The notes beneath the pieces are model-generated. The model was not told the DNA's origin. It worked only from the letters and a program-made list of their open reading frames with translations, and made no database searches. From Saccharicrinis fermentans DSM 9555 = JCM 21142 (GTDB lineage: Bacteria > Bacteroidota > Bacteroidia > Bacteroidales > Marinilabiliaceae): DNA of 64,000 nucleotides. Both the position numbers and the translations under genes were made by a program. Location of the stretch: positions 504,425-568,424 of the forward strand of contig NZ_KI912107.1 in NCBI RefSeq assembly GCF_000517085.1, given 5' to 3'. Of this stretch, positions 1 to 7,941 are shown in pieces. Positions within the stretch are counted from its first letter, which is position 1, and each line of letters starts with the position of its first letter.

Positions 1-66
1 GGAGAGAAGCGTTGAACCCGGAAAATACATTGGAAAATTCATTATACCTTTAAGTGGCTTTGAGGC
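1..66. repeat. Truncated left arm of a dispersed palindromic element
   Basis: Bases 1-66 resemble 9381-9446, sharing a gagag-type lead-in, AACCCGGAAAAT, an ATTGGAAAA/ATTAGAAAA block and TTTAA(G/A)TGGCTT. At 9396-9565 this sequence is the left arm of a 170-nt imperfect palindrome; here the similarity stops near base 66 and no right arm follows. It is therefore a partial or decayed copy of a dispersed intergenic repeat. No coding capacity is visible. Confidence 0.6.
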
Positions 67-156
67 CATGTTGATCACTTGTGTTTAACATCTATTTAAA
101 AATAAATGTTAAAATATTTGCAGGTATCATAAATAATATGGTATATTTGATCTAAT

Positions 157-175
157 AAACGTAAAAAGAACGTTT
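157..175. promoter_or_regulatory. Palindrome AAACGT-N7-ACGTTT, candidate Nudix-regulator operator
   Basis: A perfect 6-bp inverted repeat with a 7-bp spacer. The same arms and spacer occur at 3022-3040, five bases before the start codon of the Nudix-type regulator gene, and an imperfect version lies at 2912-2930. This copy is about 375 bp upstream of the exported protein gene that starts at 551. The match is seen directly; its use as an operator is inferred. Confidence 0.45.
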
Positions 176-275
176 AAAGATTGAATCAATCTTATTGAAT
201 CTTTAGTTTATGCATAAAATAAGGGAATTGTTTTATATACAAGGAATACGTTTAATTTAGTCGAGTCCCAGATGA

Positions 276-490
276 CTGTTAAAAATAAATATAATCATAT
301 GAAACTGGCATGGCTAGTGCAAAAAAAAATAGGGCGCCCAGGTGGATGATTGACATTTGTACTGGTTAATGAAGTTTCGTTAATTTTTAATCTTATGAAA
401 CGAGCCATGAGAGTGATCTCTCACACAGGTGAATGATTATCATGGCGAGTTCCATATGACCATTAAGAAACAAATTATAAACATATGAAA
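276..490 (+). repeat. Degenerate repeats ending in ATATGAAA; last 40 bp repeated at 10187
   Basis: Three related segments, near 278-313, 378-410 and 451-496, each carry a run of A/T followed by (A/T)TATGAAA. The last, 451-490, is repeated without mismatch at 10187-10226, in front of the DUF2851 gene. The ATG inside the shared block at 485 could be read as a start codon, but in the second copy the same ATG (10221) opens only a very short frame. This argues that the block is a repeat or leader and not coding. Confidence 0.6.
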
Positions 491-550
491 ATAGCTAATT
501 GGAAGAATGAGAAAGGGAGTTTTGAATCGAAAAGACTTTTTTTGAACTCA

Positions 551-1321
551 ATGCTTAAAAGGGCGTGGTATCTTAGAGCGATGGTCTTGTGGGTAGTTGT
601 TGCTTGTAGTAGTTCTTTGGTTGCGCAGCAAGAGCAAGATCAATACCGTCTTGTGAACGGACATTTAAGTTTACGAAATATGCATATGTGGCGTGGTTTT
701 GTGGTTACTCCTGGAGTAATGACATCAACCGCATTGGAATATAATAACAGAAATGGTAAATTAACGCTTGGATTGTGGGGTGGAGCAAGTTTTGATGGTA
801 GTTATAAGGAATTTTCTTACTATGGGGTGTATCGTTTTTCTGATAACTTTTATGTTGAAGTTGTAAGTCATAATAATTATTCCAATCAGGATGAGTCTGA
901 AATAGATATGTTTAGTTACGACAAGGATGTTTCGCCTAATTTTGTGGATATAGCTTTGGGGTATACTATTTCGGAAGACCTTCCTTTGAAATTGTTTTGG
1001 GCTACCATATTGGGGGGACAGGATCAGGATTACGAAGTGAAAGAGGGTGGTGAGAAAATAAATTCTTACTCTAATTATTTGGAGGCAAAATACAGAGTGT
1101 ATGATAAGGATGGTTACCAACTTAGTGTTTTTGCTGGTGGGGCTTTTTCCTTTTCAACTGATAAAACTTATTACTCCGAAAATGCTAATTTTGTTAATGT
1201 AGGACTGACTTTAAATAAGCATGTGGAGTTATTCAATAAAGAGATACCTGTTAATTTCAGTGGTATATGGAATCCAGAAAGTGGCAAGGGTGTTTTGCAG
1301 ATCGATGTTGTTTTATTTTAG
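551..1321 (+). CDS. Exported beta-barrel-like outer membrane protein
   Basis: About 256 residues with an N-terminal signal peptide (hydrophobic MVLWVVVACSSSLV, then AQQ), followed by alternating hydrophobic/aromatic strands typical of a small outer-membrane beta-barrel. The first strands (a W-R-G-F motif followed by segments such as LTLGLWGGASF and FSYYGVYRF) recall TorF-type putative porins, a family without a firmly known substrate; I make that link by eye only. The start at 551 is preferred over the in-frame ATG at 485, because 485 lies inside a 40-bp repeat and would put a long hydrophilic stretch before the signal peptide. It stands alone, with a possible AAACGT-N7-ACGTTT operator far upstream. 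Confidence 0.6.
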   Translation: MLKRAWYLRAMVLWVVVACSSSLVAQQEQDQYRLVNGHLSLRNMHMWRGFVVTPGVMTSTALEYNNRNGKLTLGLWGGASFDGSYKEFSYYGVYRFSDNFYVEVVSHNNYSNQDESEIDMFSYDKDVSPNFVDIALGYTISEDLPLKLFWATILGGQDQDYEVKEGGEKINSYSNYLEAKYRVYDKDGYQLSVFAGGAFSFSTDKTYYSENANFVNVGLTLNKHVELFNKEIPVNFSGIWNPESGKGVLQIDVVLF

Positions 1322-1395
1322 GTGTAGGAACTTTTTGCGTGTTTGTAATTGTTGCGCATGACCTCGTTTGTTAGGTGCTTGGGATTTGTGTTTTG

Positions 1396-2883
1396 TTAAT
1401 GAGACGAATTGATATTTCTTAGACATTTTTTTACTGTTTGTTTTCGCAATGCCTCAATGGCTTTTAGGTATTCGTCTACGAATATCTTTTCGTTGATTAA
1501 ATCTTTAAATACGGGTTCTATTTCCAAAAAACGAATGGGTGATTGGTGAGATAAAGCGGCTGTACGAATGAGTATGTCGCTAAGCTCATCGCTTATTTCG
1601 TAGTTATTTCCATTTTCATCCATTCCGTCGTTGTATTTGCACCAGGCAGCAATGATAAATGCTCCCAAACGAATATGCTTGTTGCTTTTTAGTTGATCTT
1701 GTATGGTAGGTAAAATAAATAGCGGGATTTTCGCAGAGCTTTCTTTGCAAATCCGGGTAAGGCTATCCTTGATATGGGAGTTTTGAAAACGTGCAATAAT
1801 ATTTTGTTTGTAGTTATTAATGTCGGTTTTTTTTGTTTTGTCTAGTGTGGGGCTAACTTCTTCTTGCATAAAATGTTCTACAAATGTCATTAAGTCATTG
1901 TCGCAAGCAGCTTCGTCTACTGTATGATAACCCAATAGGGTGCCTACGATTCCTAAGATGCTGTGACCGGCATTGAGTAGCCGTAATTTCATATTCTCGT
2001 AGGGACTTATGTCTTGGGTGAATTGGACGCCCACCTTGTCCCATTGGGGTCTTTGTGTGGCGAAGTTGTCTTCTATGATCCATTGCGAAAAAGGTTCGCA
2101 TACCACCGGCCATTGGTCTTCGGTCTGTAGGTCGTTTTTTAAATAGCTTAGGTCTTCTATTCTGGTTACTGGAGTAATGCGATCTACCATGGTATTAGGG
2201 AAGGTGATGTGTTGGTCTACCCAGTCTAGTAATTCAGGTTCGGCCTTCTCTAGATATTTAAAAAGGGAATTCTTTATGGTTGTTCCATTGGATGGGATGT
2301 TGTCGCAGGATATGATGGTACACCCTCCTATGTCTCTATGTTGTCTGAGTTTTAAGGCTTGGGTGAGGTAGCCAAAGACCGTGTTGGGAGAGAGTGGGTT
2401 TTTGAGATCTTCGGCAATGAGCGCTTGATTCATATCAAATTCTCCAGTTATTTCATTGAGGTGATATCCATCTTCTGCGATGGTTAAGGTGATGACTTGT
2501 ATGTTGGGGTGGGCCATTTTTTCGATGACGGCTACCGGGTTTTCTGGTGCAAAAAAGTATTCAACAATGGAACCTATAATCTTAATCCTGTTTACGCCGT
2601 TGGGTTGCTTGGTGATGAGTGTGTAGAGGCCATCCTGATCTTTTAGTATGCTATATATTTTCCTGTCTGAATCCAAGAGATCTATCCCGCATATGCCGCA
2701 ATCGGTAAAGCCATATTTATTCATTAGTTCATTGGTGTAATAGGCTTGGTGTGAGCGGTGAAAGTTGCTCACGCCGATATGAACGATGGTGGTAGTAATG
2801 TCGTTGCGGTTGTATGTTGGCCTAATGACATTGGCGGGCAGTAGACTTAAGTTCTCTTGGTTGAGGTAAAATGACTTTTGCAT
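1396..2883 (-). CDS. Mannitol dehydrogenase-family oxidoreductase (mannitol 2-dehydrogenase / fructuronate reductase type)
   Basis: A 495-residue member of the polyol-specific long-chain dehydrogenase family, which interconverts sugar alcohols or hexonates and ketoses with NAD(P) in the cytoplasm. Family hallmarks are visible: an N-terminal IVHIGVSNFHRSHQAYY nucleotide-binding region, MVDRITPVT near residue 231, and KLRLLNAGHS near residue 300, which supplies the catalytic Lys/Asn/His. Length is normal. Mannitol, fructuronate and tagaturonate enzymes cannot be told apart by eye, so no symbol is given. The gene is divergent from the Nudix-type regulator at 3046. An imperfect AAACGT-N7-ACG site lies 29 bp before its start and suggests control by that regulator. 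Confidence 0.85.
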   Translation of the reverse strand: MQKSFYLNQENLSLLPANVIRPTYNRNDITTTIVHIGVSNFHRSHQAYYTNELMNKYGFTDCGICGIDLLDSDRKIYSILKDQDGLYTLITKQPNGVNRIKIIGSIVEYFFAPENPVAVIEKMAHPNIQVITLTIAEDGYHLNEITGEFDMNQALIAEDLKNPLSPNTVFGYLTQALKLRQHRDIGGCTIISCDNIPSNGTTIKNSLFKYLEKAEPELLDWVDQHITFPNTMVDRITPVTRIEDLSYLKNDLQTEDQWPVVCEPFSQWIIEDNFATQRPQWDKVGVQFTQDISPYENMKLRLLNAGHSILGIVGTLLGYHTVDEAACDNDLMTFVEHFMQEEVSPTLDKTKKTDINNYKQNIIARFQNSHIKDSLTRICKESSAKIPLFILPTIQDQLKSNKHIRLGAFIIAAWCKYNDGMDENGNNYEISDELSDILIRTAALSHQSPIRFLEIEPVFKDLINEKIFVDEYLKAIEALRKQTVKKCLRNINSSH

Positions 2884-2911
2884 AAAAGTGAAATGAATGA
2901 TAACTGAAATT

Positions 2912-2930
2912 AAACGTATCTGCTACGCAC
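2912..2930. promoter_or_regulatory. Imperfect palindrome upstream of mannitol dehydrogenase gene
   Basis: AAACGT, a 7-base spacer, then ACGCAC. It has the same geometry as the perfect sites at 157-175 and 3022-3040, with three mismatches in the right arm. It lies 29 bp upstream of the dehydrogenase start on the minus strand, where a repressor could block transcription. Operator function is inferred from position and repetition. Confidence 0.4.
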
Positions 2931-3021
2931 AAGGTAAAAATAAAAGAAATAAATGAATAATAATATATGTTGGGAATATTAATGGTAGAATGCTACATTT
3001 GCAATGTACTAAGTAGAAACA

Positions 3022-3040
3022 AAACGTATTTTTAACGTTT
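3022..3040. promoter_or_regulatory. Palindrome AAACGT-N7-ACGTTT before Nudix regulator gene
   Basis: A perfect 6-bp inverted repeat with a 7-bp spacer, ending five bases before the ATG at 3046. Its position suggests autoregulation of the regulator gene. The same sequence pattern occurs at 157-175, and imperfectly at 2912-2930 on the other side of this divergent intergenic region. Confidence 0.5.
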
Positions 3041-3045
3041 GAAAT

Positions 3046-3771
3046 ATGGATTTCAGAAAAATTGACAACGTTTCGGTTGATTGTGTTATTTTTGGTTTGG
3101 GTTCCGATTCTTTAAATATTTTATTAAGCAAGCGAACCCTTGATATGTTTAATGACAATTATCCCGTTGTTGACGATTGGGTGGTAACAGGTCATCATAT
3201 CTTTAAGAGCGAAACACTAGACGAGGCAGCAGATAGAATTTTTAGTGAAATAAGTGGCTTTAATGATGTTTATAAAATACAGTTTCGTACTTATGGTAAT
3301 CCTTCTCGCATCCAAAGCGATAAAGATTTGTTGTGGGTTCGTAGCAGGGGAGGTAACCCACGTACCATGACAGTAGCCTATTATTTTCTGATACCCATGG
3401 ATAGGTTTGAGTTAAAGCAGAATACCTTGAAGTGGTTTTCCATCAAGTCATTGCCTAAGCTGGGTTTTGATCATCGCCAGTTAATTGAAGATGCGTACTC
3501 CGATCTTCAACAAAAAGTGATGGTAGAGCCTGTTATCTTTGATTTACTACGTGAAAAATTTACCTTAAATGAGCTGCAGGTGGCATTTGAGTTGGTTTTA
3601 AATATCAAAATTGATAATAGAAACTTCCGTAAAAAAGCACTTAGTAAAAGTTATATTGTTCCTCTGGAGGAAAAAAGACTGGGGGTCTCGAAAAAGCCAG
3701 CTAAATTATATATGTTTAGTAAAGATGTTTATGACAAGCTCAGCGGAGAAGGCTATATTATTAATATTTAG
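3046..3771 (+). CDS. Nudix-related transcriptional regulator (NrtR/AraR type)
   Basis: 241 residues: an N-terminal Nudix fold (about 8-150) and a C-terminal winged-helix region (about 160-241, containing FTLNELQVAFELVL and NFRKKALSKSYIV). The Nudix box at 49-72 is degenerate. The RE pair reads RI and only one of the paired glutamates remains, which fits a ligand-sensing domain without hydrolase activity, as in NrtR and the Bacteroidetes AraR regulators of sugar catabolism. It diverges from the mannitol dehydrogenase-family gene, and palindromes stand in front of both genes. It is likely a repressor of that gene and of itself, relieved by a sugar or nucleotide ligand; the ligand cannot be read from the sequence. 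Confidence 0.8.
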   Translation: MDFRKIDNVSVDCVIFGLGSDSLNILLSKRTLDMFNDNYPVVDDWVVTGHHIFKSETLDEAADRIFSEISGFNDVYKIQFRTYGNPSRIQSDKDLLWVRSRGGNPRTMTVAYYFLIPMDRFELKQNTLKWFSIKSLPKLGFDHRQLIEDAYSDLQQKVMVEPVIFDLLREKFTLNELQVAFELVLNIKIDNRNFRKKALSKSYIVPLEEKRLGVSKKPAKLYMFSKDVYDKLSGEGYIINI

Positions 3772-3788
3772 TTGTTAAGTTAGAAAAT

Positions 3789-3983
3789 ATGAACGAAGGA
3801 AAACTGCGAAAAAATATTGCAATAGGAGCCGAAGTGAAGGTGGTTCAGAAGCATCATCAGCGAACAGGAGAATTAACCCAGGGTTTTGTTAAAAAAATAC
3901 TCACTCATTCTCCCAACCATCCGCATGGTATAAAAGTAATGTTGGAATCCGGGATTGTGGGACGTGTGAAAAATGTACTTTAA
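3789..3983 (+). CDS. ywbE: YwbE family small protein
   Basis: 64 residues, basic, beginning RKNIAIGAEVKVVQKHHQR and ending in GIKVMLESGIVGRVKNVL. This is the conserved DUF2196/YwbE pattern at full family length. The function is not established; the small basic beta-rich sequence resembles KOW-like nucleic-acid-binding folds, which is only a suggestion. It begins 15 bp after the Nudix regulator stop and is probably co-transcribed with it. Confidence 0.85.
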   Translation: MNEGKLRKNIAIGAEVKVVQKHHQRTGELTQGFVKKILTHSPNHPHGIKVMLESGIVGRVKNVL

Positions 3984-4202
3984 TATAATTGTTTTTGGGG
4001 TGCCGACCAGGAGGGACTCTTTGTTTTAAGCAGATTTGATTGGATAATGTAAAATACCCCCTTAAAATTAATCTGTTAATAACTGTTAAATATTAATTTC
4101 TTTTTTATCTTTCTAGCCTGATTTATTGGTGAATTATTGTTGGATAATTTTTGAATAGTTCAGGCTTGAATGATTTTAAAGAATTTTTTAATTATATATG
4201 GA

Positions 4203-5093
4203 ATGAAGCGGGTAATTGTGTCAACGATTTGGGTCATGTTGTTTTTATCAGTCTCGGCTGTGAAACCTTATTGCCTGTTAGGGGAATCTAGTAAGACTGT
4301 TCATCAATTAACAGCTGAGGTGACACAGTTGTTAATGGAGAGCGACTTTGAGGTGTTGGGATTGTATCATCCTAATAATAATGAAAATCTATGTGTGGTC
4401 GTTTTTACTTGTGATGAGTTGAGTAGCATGGCAACCAGTGTGACTGATAAAGGAGCTTTTGGTACTACTTTAAAGATTGGATTGGTAGGGAGTGAAGGAA
4501 AGACTGATGTCACATTTTTGAATCCACATTATTTAAAACATGCATATTTTGGATCCACTACCAACAGAGATGAGGTTATGAGAATGACGGCTATTACTGA
4601 TTCGTTGGTAAAAGAAGCCTTGCGTCCAATAGGTGATCATCCGGTTTATTATGGATCGGATATGGAGGAGGACGAACTAAGTACCTATCATTTTTTACCC
4701 TTTTTGCCTAGATACCACGATGTGGTTGTATTGGATGAATACCTTGATTATGAAGAAGCAGTGGTTGCGATAAAAGATAAATTGTTGCATGGAGGAGATA
4801 ATTGTGAGTTGGTTTATGAATTGGCTTTTGAAGATAAAGAGATAAGTGTCTTGGGACTTGCTTTTTATGGTAAGGATAATCCGGATGAAGAAATGCTCGC
4901 TTTGATGGGTGTGGATTGTGTTTCATCCATGCCCATTGAAATACTGGTACAAGGAGACAAAGCTTATATGTTGGATGGTAGGTATAGGATCCCATTGTTC
5001 AAAAGCGATTTGAGTAAATGGAAAGTATTTCGACTGGCTGGTATAGCTGCTGATATGAAAAGCTGTGTTAAGAAATTGATATTGACAGAGTGA
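4203..5093 (+). CDS. Exported protein of unknown function
   Basis: About 296 residues from the ATG at 4203 (an ATG at 4170 in the same frame adds 11 residues before the signal peptide). A clear signal peptide (MKRVIVSTIWVMLFLSVSAV) is followed by an acidic, soluble, mixed alpha/beta protein without further membrane segments or recognisable catalytic motifs. The segment from about residue 30 (a helix, then FEVLGLYHPNNNENLCVVVF) faintly recalls DUF302-like folds, but I would not assign it. Upstream, CTGTTAA is repeated with 10-bp spacing (4073 and 4083). It is convergent with the response regulator gene at 5139. Confidence 0.6.
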   Translation: MKRVIVSTIWVMLFLSVSAVKPYCLLGESSKTVHQLTAEVTQLLMESDFEVLGLYHPNNNENLCVVVFTCDELSSMATSVTDKGAFGTTLKIGLVGSEGKTDVTFLNPHYLKHAYFGSTTNRDEVMRMTAITDSLVKEALRPIGDHPVYYGSDMEEDELSTYHFLPFLPRYHDVVVLDEYLDYEEAVVAIKDKLLHGGDNCELVYELAFEDKEISVLGLAFYGKDNPDEEMLALMGVDCVSSMPIEILVQGDKAYMLDGRYRIPLFKSDLSKWKVFRLAGIAADMKSCVKKLILTE

Positions 5094-5138
5094 TTTTATT
5101 TCATTGCTTTCCTCATGTTTGTATCCTTATTTTGCTCA

Positions 5139-5834
5139 TTATTCAGGAAGCTTCAATAAATATCCACTGCCGTGAATATTCACAATCTCTATCTTGGGCT
5201 CCTCTCTCAGGTATTTTCTTAGTTTGGTAATATAAACATCCATGCTTCGGGTTGTAAAATAGCTGTTTTCACCCCAAATACTTTTCAAAGCTTTTTCGCG
5301 AGGCATCACTTTATTGATATCCAGACAGAGCATTTTTAATAGTTCTGCTTCCTTGGGCGAAAGTTGGTGAACCTTATCGGGAGAGGTAAGGGTGCGTAAC
5401 TCATAATTAAATTCTATACGGCCCAATTGAAATAGACTGGGGGTATTTTCGTTTTCTTTACTGGAACTGCGGTTAAGGATAGCATTGATTTTAGCAATCA
5501 ATATTTCTGAGTCAAAAGGCTTGGTGATATAGTCGTCAGCTCCTATTCCAAAGCCTTCTAGTATATCTTCCTTGAGTGTTTTAGCTGTTAAAAATATAAG
5601 TGGAATTTCTTCTTCTTTGGCTTTTATTTCTCGGCCTATGGTGAACCCATCTACATTGGGTAGCATCACATCCAATATGCAAATGTCGAAGTGACCGGTT
5701 AAAAAAGTCTTTAGGGCATTTATGCCATCTTTTACCCAGGTAACTTCAAAACCATTGATTTCAAGATACGATTTCATTACCGTTCCAAAATTCTGGTCGT
5801 CCTCAACCATGAAAACTTTTTTCTTGTCACTCAT
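5139..5834 (-). CDS. OmpR-family response regulator, RprY-like
   Basis: 231 residues: a receiver domain (1-120) with acidic pocket ED at 11-12, phospho-acceptor Asp55 in CILDVMLP and Lys in TKPF, then an OmpR-type winged helix (about 135-231, with HQLSPKEAELLKML and RSMDVYITKLRKYLREE). It closely matches Bacteroides RprY. It follows its partner kinase gene on the same strand, but 128 bp separates kinase stop and regulator start, unlike the overlapping paralogous pair at 47687-49956. It probably acts on the TTAAC array at 7673-7709 and on genes of envelope stress or membrane physiology; the target claim is inference. Confidence 0.9.
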   Translation of the reverse strand: MSDKKKVFMVEDDQNFGTVMKSYLEINGFEVTWVKDGINALKTFLTGHFDICILDVMLPNVDGFTIGREIKAKEEEIPLIFLTAKTLKEDILEGFGIGADDYITKPFDSEILIAKINAILNRSSSKENENTPSLFQLGRIEFNYELRTLTSPDKVHQLSPKEAELLKMLCLDINKVMPREKALKSIWGENSYFTTRSMDVYITKLRKYLREEPKIEIVNIHGSGYLLKLPE

Positions 5835-5962
5835 ATTATGTCGTATTTATTTATTGCGCATATAAAAATGCGCGTGTTGTTATTTATTTAGGTATGATAG
5901 ATCTCTCTTTCTTCGATGGAAACGAAAGTATAAAAAATATGCCTTCTTTTCTTAGTATGGGT

Positions 5963-7588
5963 TTAACTGTATGGTAAAATTAACCTAAATGTAGTGCCTT
6001 CACCAAGTTTGCTTTTTACAAAAATATGACCGTTGTGTTGGTCTAAAATGGCTTTTACATAGCTTAGTCCAAGTCCAAATCCTTTAACATTGTGTATGTT
6101 GCCTTTGGTTGCTCTGAAGAACTTTTCAAAAGCCTTGGACTGTTGTTCTTTTGTCATGCCAATGCCATTGTCGCTTATGCGAATCTCTATTCCGCTGTTG
6201 GTGTTTTGTGTGCTTACCTTTATTTCAGGTGTTTTTTTAGCGTATTTTAATGCGTTTTCTAAGAGGTTCATAATCACATTGGTAAAATGTACCTCGTCCA
6301 CGTTAAAAACTGTGAGGTCAGCCTGTAAATCAGTTTGTATGACGGCTGATTTTTGCTCTGCCAGTAGTTTTATTTTCTCAACGGCTTCCTGGATTAAAAT
6401 ATGCAGGTCGGCCTTGATTTGTACCAGTTGAAAATCTTGTTTCTCAATCAAAGACATTTGCAGTACTCGTTCTACCTGGTTGTTCATGCGTTTATTTTCC
6501 TCTTTAATTATTTTAAGAAAAGGAGAGATATGCGCTGGTTTGTCTATAATCATGGGGTTTGCAATATTATCGGTAGCCAAGTTAATGGTAGCAATGGGTG
6601 TTTTAAATTCATGGGTCATGTTATTGATGAAATCTGATTTTATTTCAGAAAGTTTTTTCTGGTTAAGGATGGTCCTAAATGTGAAATAAAAGGTGATGAG
6701 AATAAATAGGGTGAATAGTAGTGAAGACCCCAGTAAAATGTGTAACGATTTATAGATGAATAATTTTTGATTGGGAAAGTATATGTCCAATGCCAGTGGC
6801 GACCAGCTTCGTATCAGGTCATCGGGAAACAGGTCTGCAACAAACCCAAAGTTGCTCTTGTCTCTGTCGTATTCGCTTGAGCAGATTCGGGTTTGTACAC
6901 CATTATTTTTGTTGATGACCGCATATTCGTACGCGAGGTCTATGCCTCGAGCTTTTAATTCATAATTTAATATTCGAGTAAGTGTTTCTGCGTCAACTCC
7001 ATCGGCAGGGTTTGTTGAACGTCTCTCGATTTCGAAACTAAATTGGTTGATAAAATTTAGGGCACTTAGATCAGCACTTTTTTTAATGACTTTTTTAATA
7101 GAATCTTGCCATAGCTTCAAGGTCTTCTGGGCGCGATAAATATCTTCTTCGCTGTTTACGTCAAAATTATTTTGTGCTATGATCACCTCTTTGGGCTGTC
7201 CGTTTTGTTGAAATTCTATGTGTGTTTCAATATGACCTCTGTTGAGCGCTTGATTAGTGGAGCTTTTCTTTTGTATGATATCTTCAGGAGAAAGTCTGTC
7301 TGCCTTGCCATTGGATGGTGGAAAATAAGGCGTGTTGCTTTGTGGCGATGTATCCATCTTAGGTATGCTACTATAGCGTTGAGGAATGAATTGACGAAAG
7401 AAATAGTTAGCCTGTTGTTCGCGCTGCATACGTATAACCGTGGCATTCATTGCATCGTAAATGGTGGCGTTAAATTTTTCTTTTCGTACTTTAATGGCAT
7501 TGTTCATCCATAAAAACTGAACCAAGATGATGCCCAATAATGAAAAGGTCATTAATGCCACTAATCCTGTAAACGATTTCTTCTTCAT
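5963..7588 (-). CDS. Sensor histidine kinase, RprX-like
   Basis: 541 residues. Transmembrane segment near 8-28, a periplasmic sensor of about 250 residues, a second transmembrane segment near 283-307, then a cytoplasmic kinase: H-box NNMTHEFKTPIATINLA, N-box NLLENALKYA, and G-boxes DNGIGM and FGLGLSYV. All catalytic landmarks are intact. It is the partner of the response regulator at 5139. It is paralogous to the kinase at 48343-49956, with near-identical H-box and G-box sequences and a divergent sensor domain. Transcription likely starts in the 7589-7941 interval, where an array of TTAAC repeats sits about 85-120 bp upstream of this start. Confidence 0.92.
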   Translation of the reverse strand: MKKKSFTGLVALMTFSLLGIILVQFLWMNNAIKVRKEKFNATIYDAMNATVIRMQREQQANYFFRQFIPQRYSSIPKMDTSPQSNTPYFPPSNGKADRLSPEDIIQKKSSTNQALNRGHIETHIEFQQNGQPKEVIIAQNNFDVNSEEDIYRAQKTLKLWQDSIKKVIKKSADLSALNFINQFSFEIERRSTNPADGVDAETLTRILNYELKARGIDLAYEYAVINKNNGVQTRICSSEYDRDKSNFGFVADLFPDDLIRSWSPLALDIYFPNQKLFIYKSLHILLGSSLLFTLFILITFYFTFRTILNQKKLSEIKSDFINNMTHEFKTPIATINLATDNIANPMIIDKPAHISPFLKIIKEENKRMNNQVERVLQMSLIEKQDFQLVQIKADLHILIQEAVEKIKLLAEQKSAVIQTDLQADLTVFNVDEVHFTNVIMNLLENALKYAKKTPEIKVSTQNTNSGIEIRISDNGIGMTKEQQSKAFEKFFRATKGNIHNVKGFGLGLSYVKAILDQHNGHIFVKSKLGEGTTFRLILPYS

Positions 7589-7672
7589 CTCCTTTTTGTC
7601 TTCTGCGCAAATAGTTATTTTTATTGGCTTTGCGATGTAAATATATGGTATTTTCAGGATGTTGATTTTATT

Positions 7673-7709
7673 TTAACTATTCCTTAACTGATTTTAACCC
7701 TACCTTAAC
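7673..7709 (+). promoter_or_regulatory. Four phased TTAAC repeats, candidate OmpR-family binding array
   Basis: TTAAC occurs at 7673, 7684, 7694 and 7705, a spacing of 11, 10 and 11 bp that places all copies on one face of the helix. Direct repeats at about one helical turn are the usual recognition pattern of OmpR/PhoB-family dimers. The array lies in the 353-bp divergent interval between the kinase gene and the exported protein at 7942, so autoregulation by the adjacent response regulator is the simplest reading. Nothing else notable is seen in 7589-7941. Confidence 0.5.
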
Positions 7710-7941
7710 CCTTGTTGTTGAGTGAGTTGATTAATTTTGAACTGTTAAAAAAAATATTGTGTAGCAAGGCAAAAGATAGTAACTTGATGTGTGATGTTTT
7801 TTAAGGTATCTCCTTGGCTGATAAGAAAGAGGAGGGTATGATGTTTGGTGGAGAGGATTTCAGTATTGTATGATCCTGATAGAACCAGAATCAGCTAGCG
7901 GTTTGGTAATTTTAGTTTAATTTTTACATAAAATCCCAGTT

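Noticed and set aside
485-550. N-terminal extension of the barrel protein from ATG 485
   Set aside because: This ATG is inside a 40-bp repeat that also occurs at 10187-10226 without coding, and it would bury the signal peptide behind 22 mostly charged or polar residues.
761-1120. Antisense ORF of 119 residues
   Set aside because: A shadow of the exported protein gene; rich in Ile/Thr/His from reverse reading, with no family features. The same applies to the other antisense frames inside genes.
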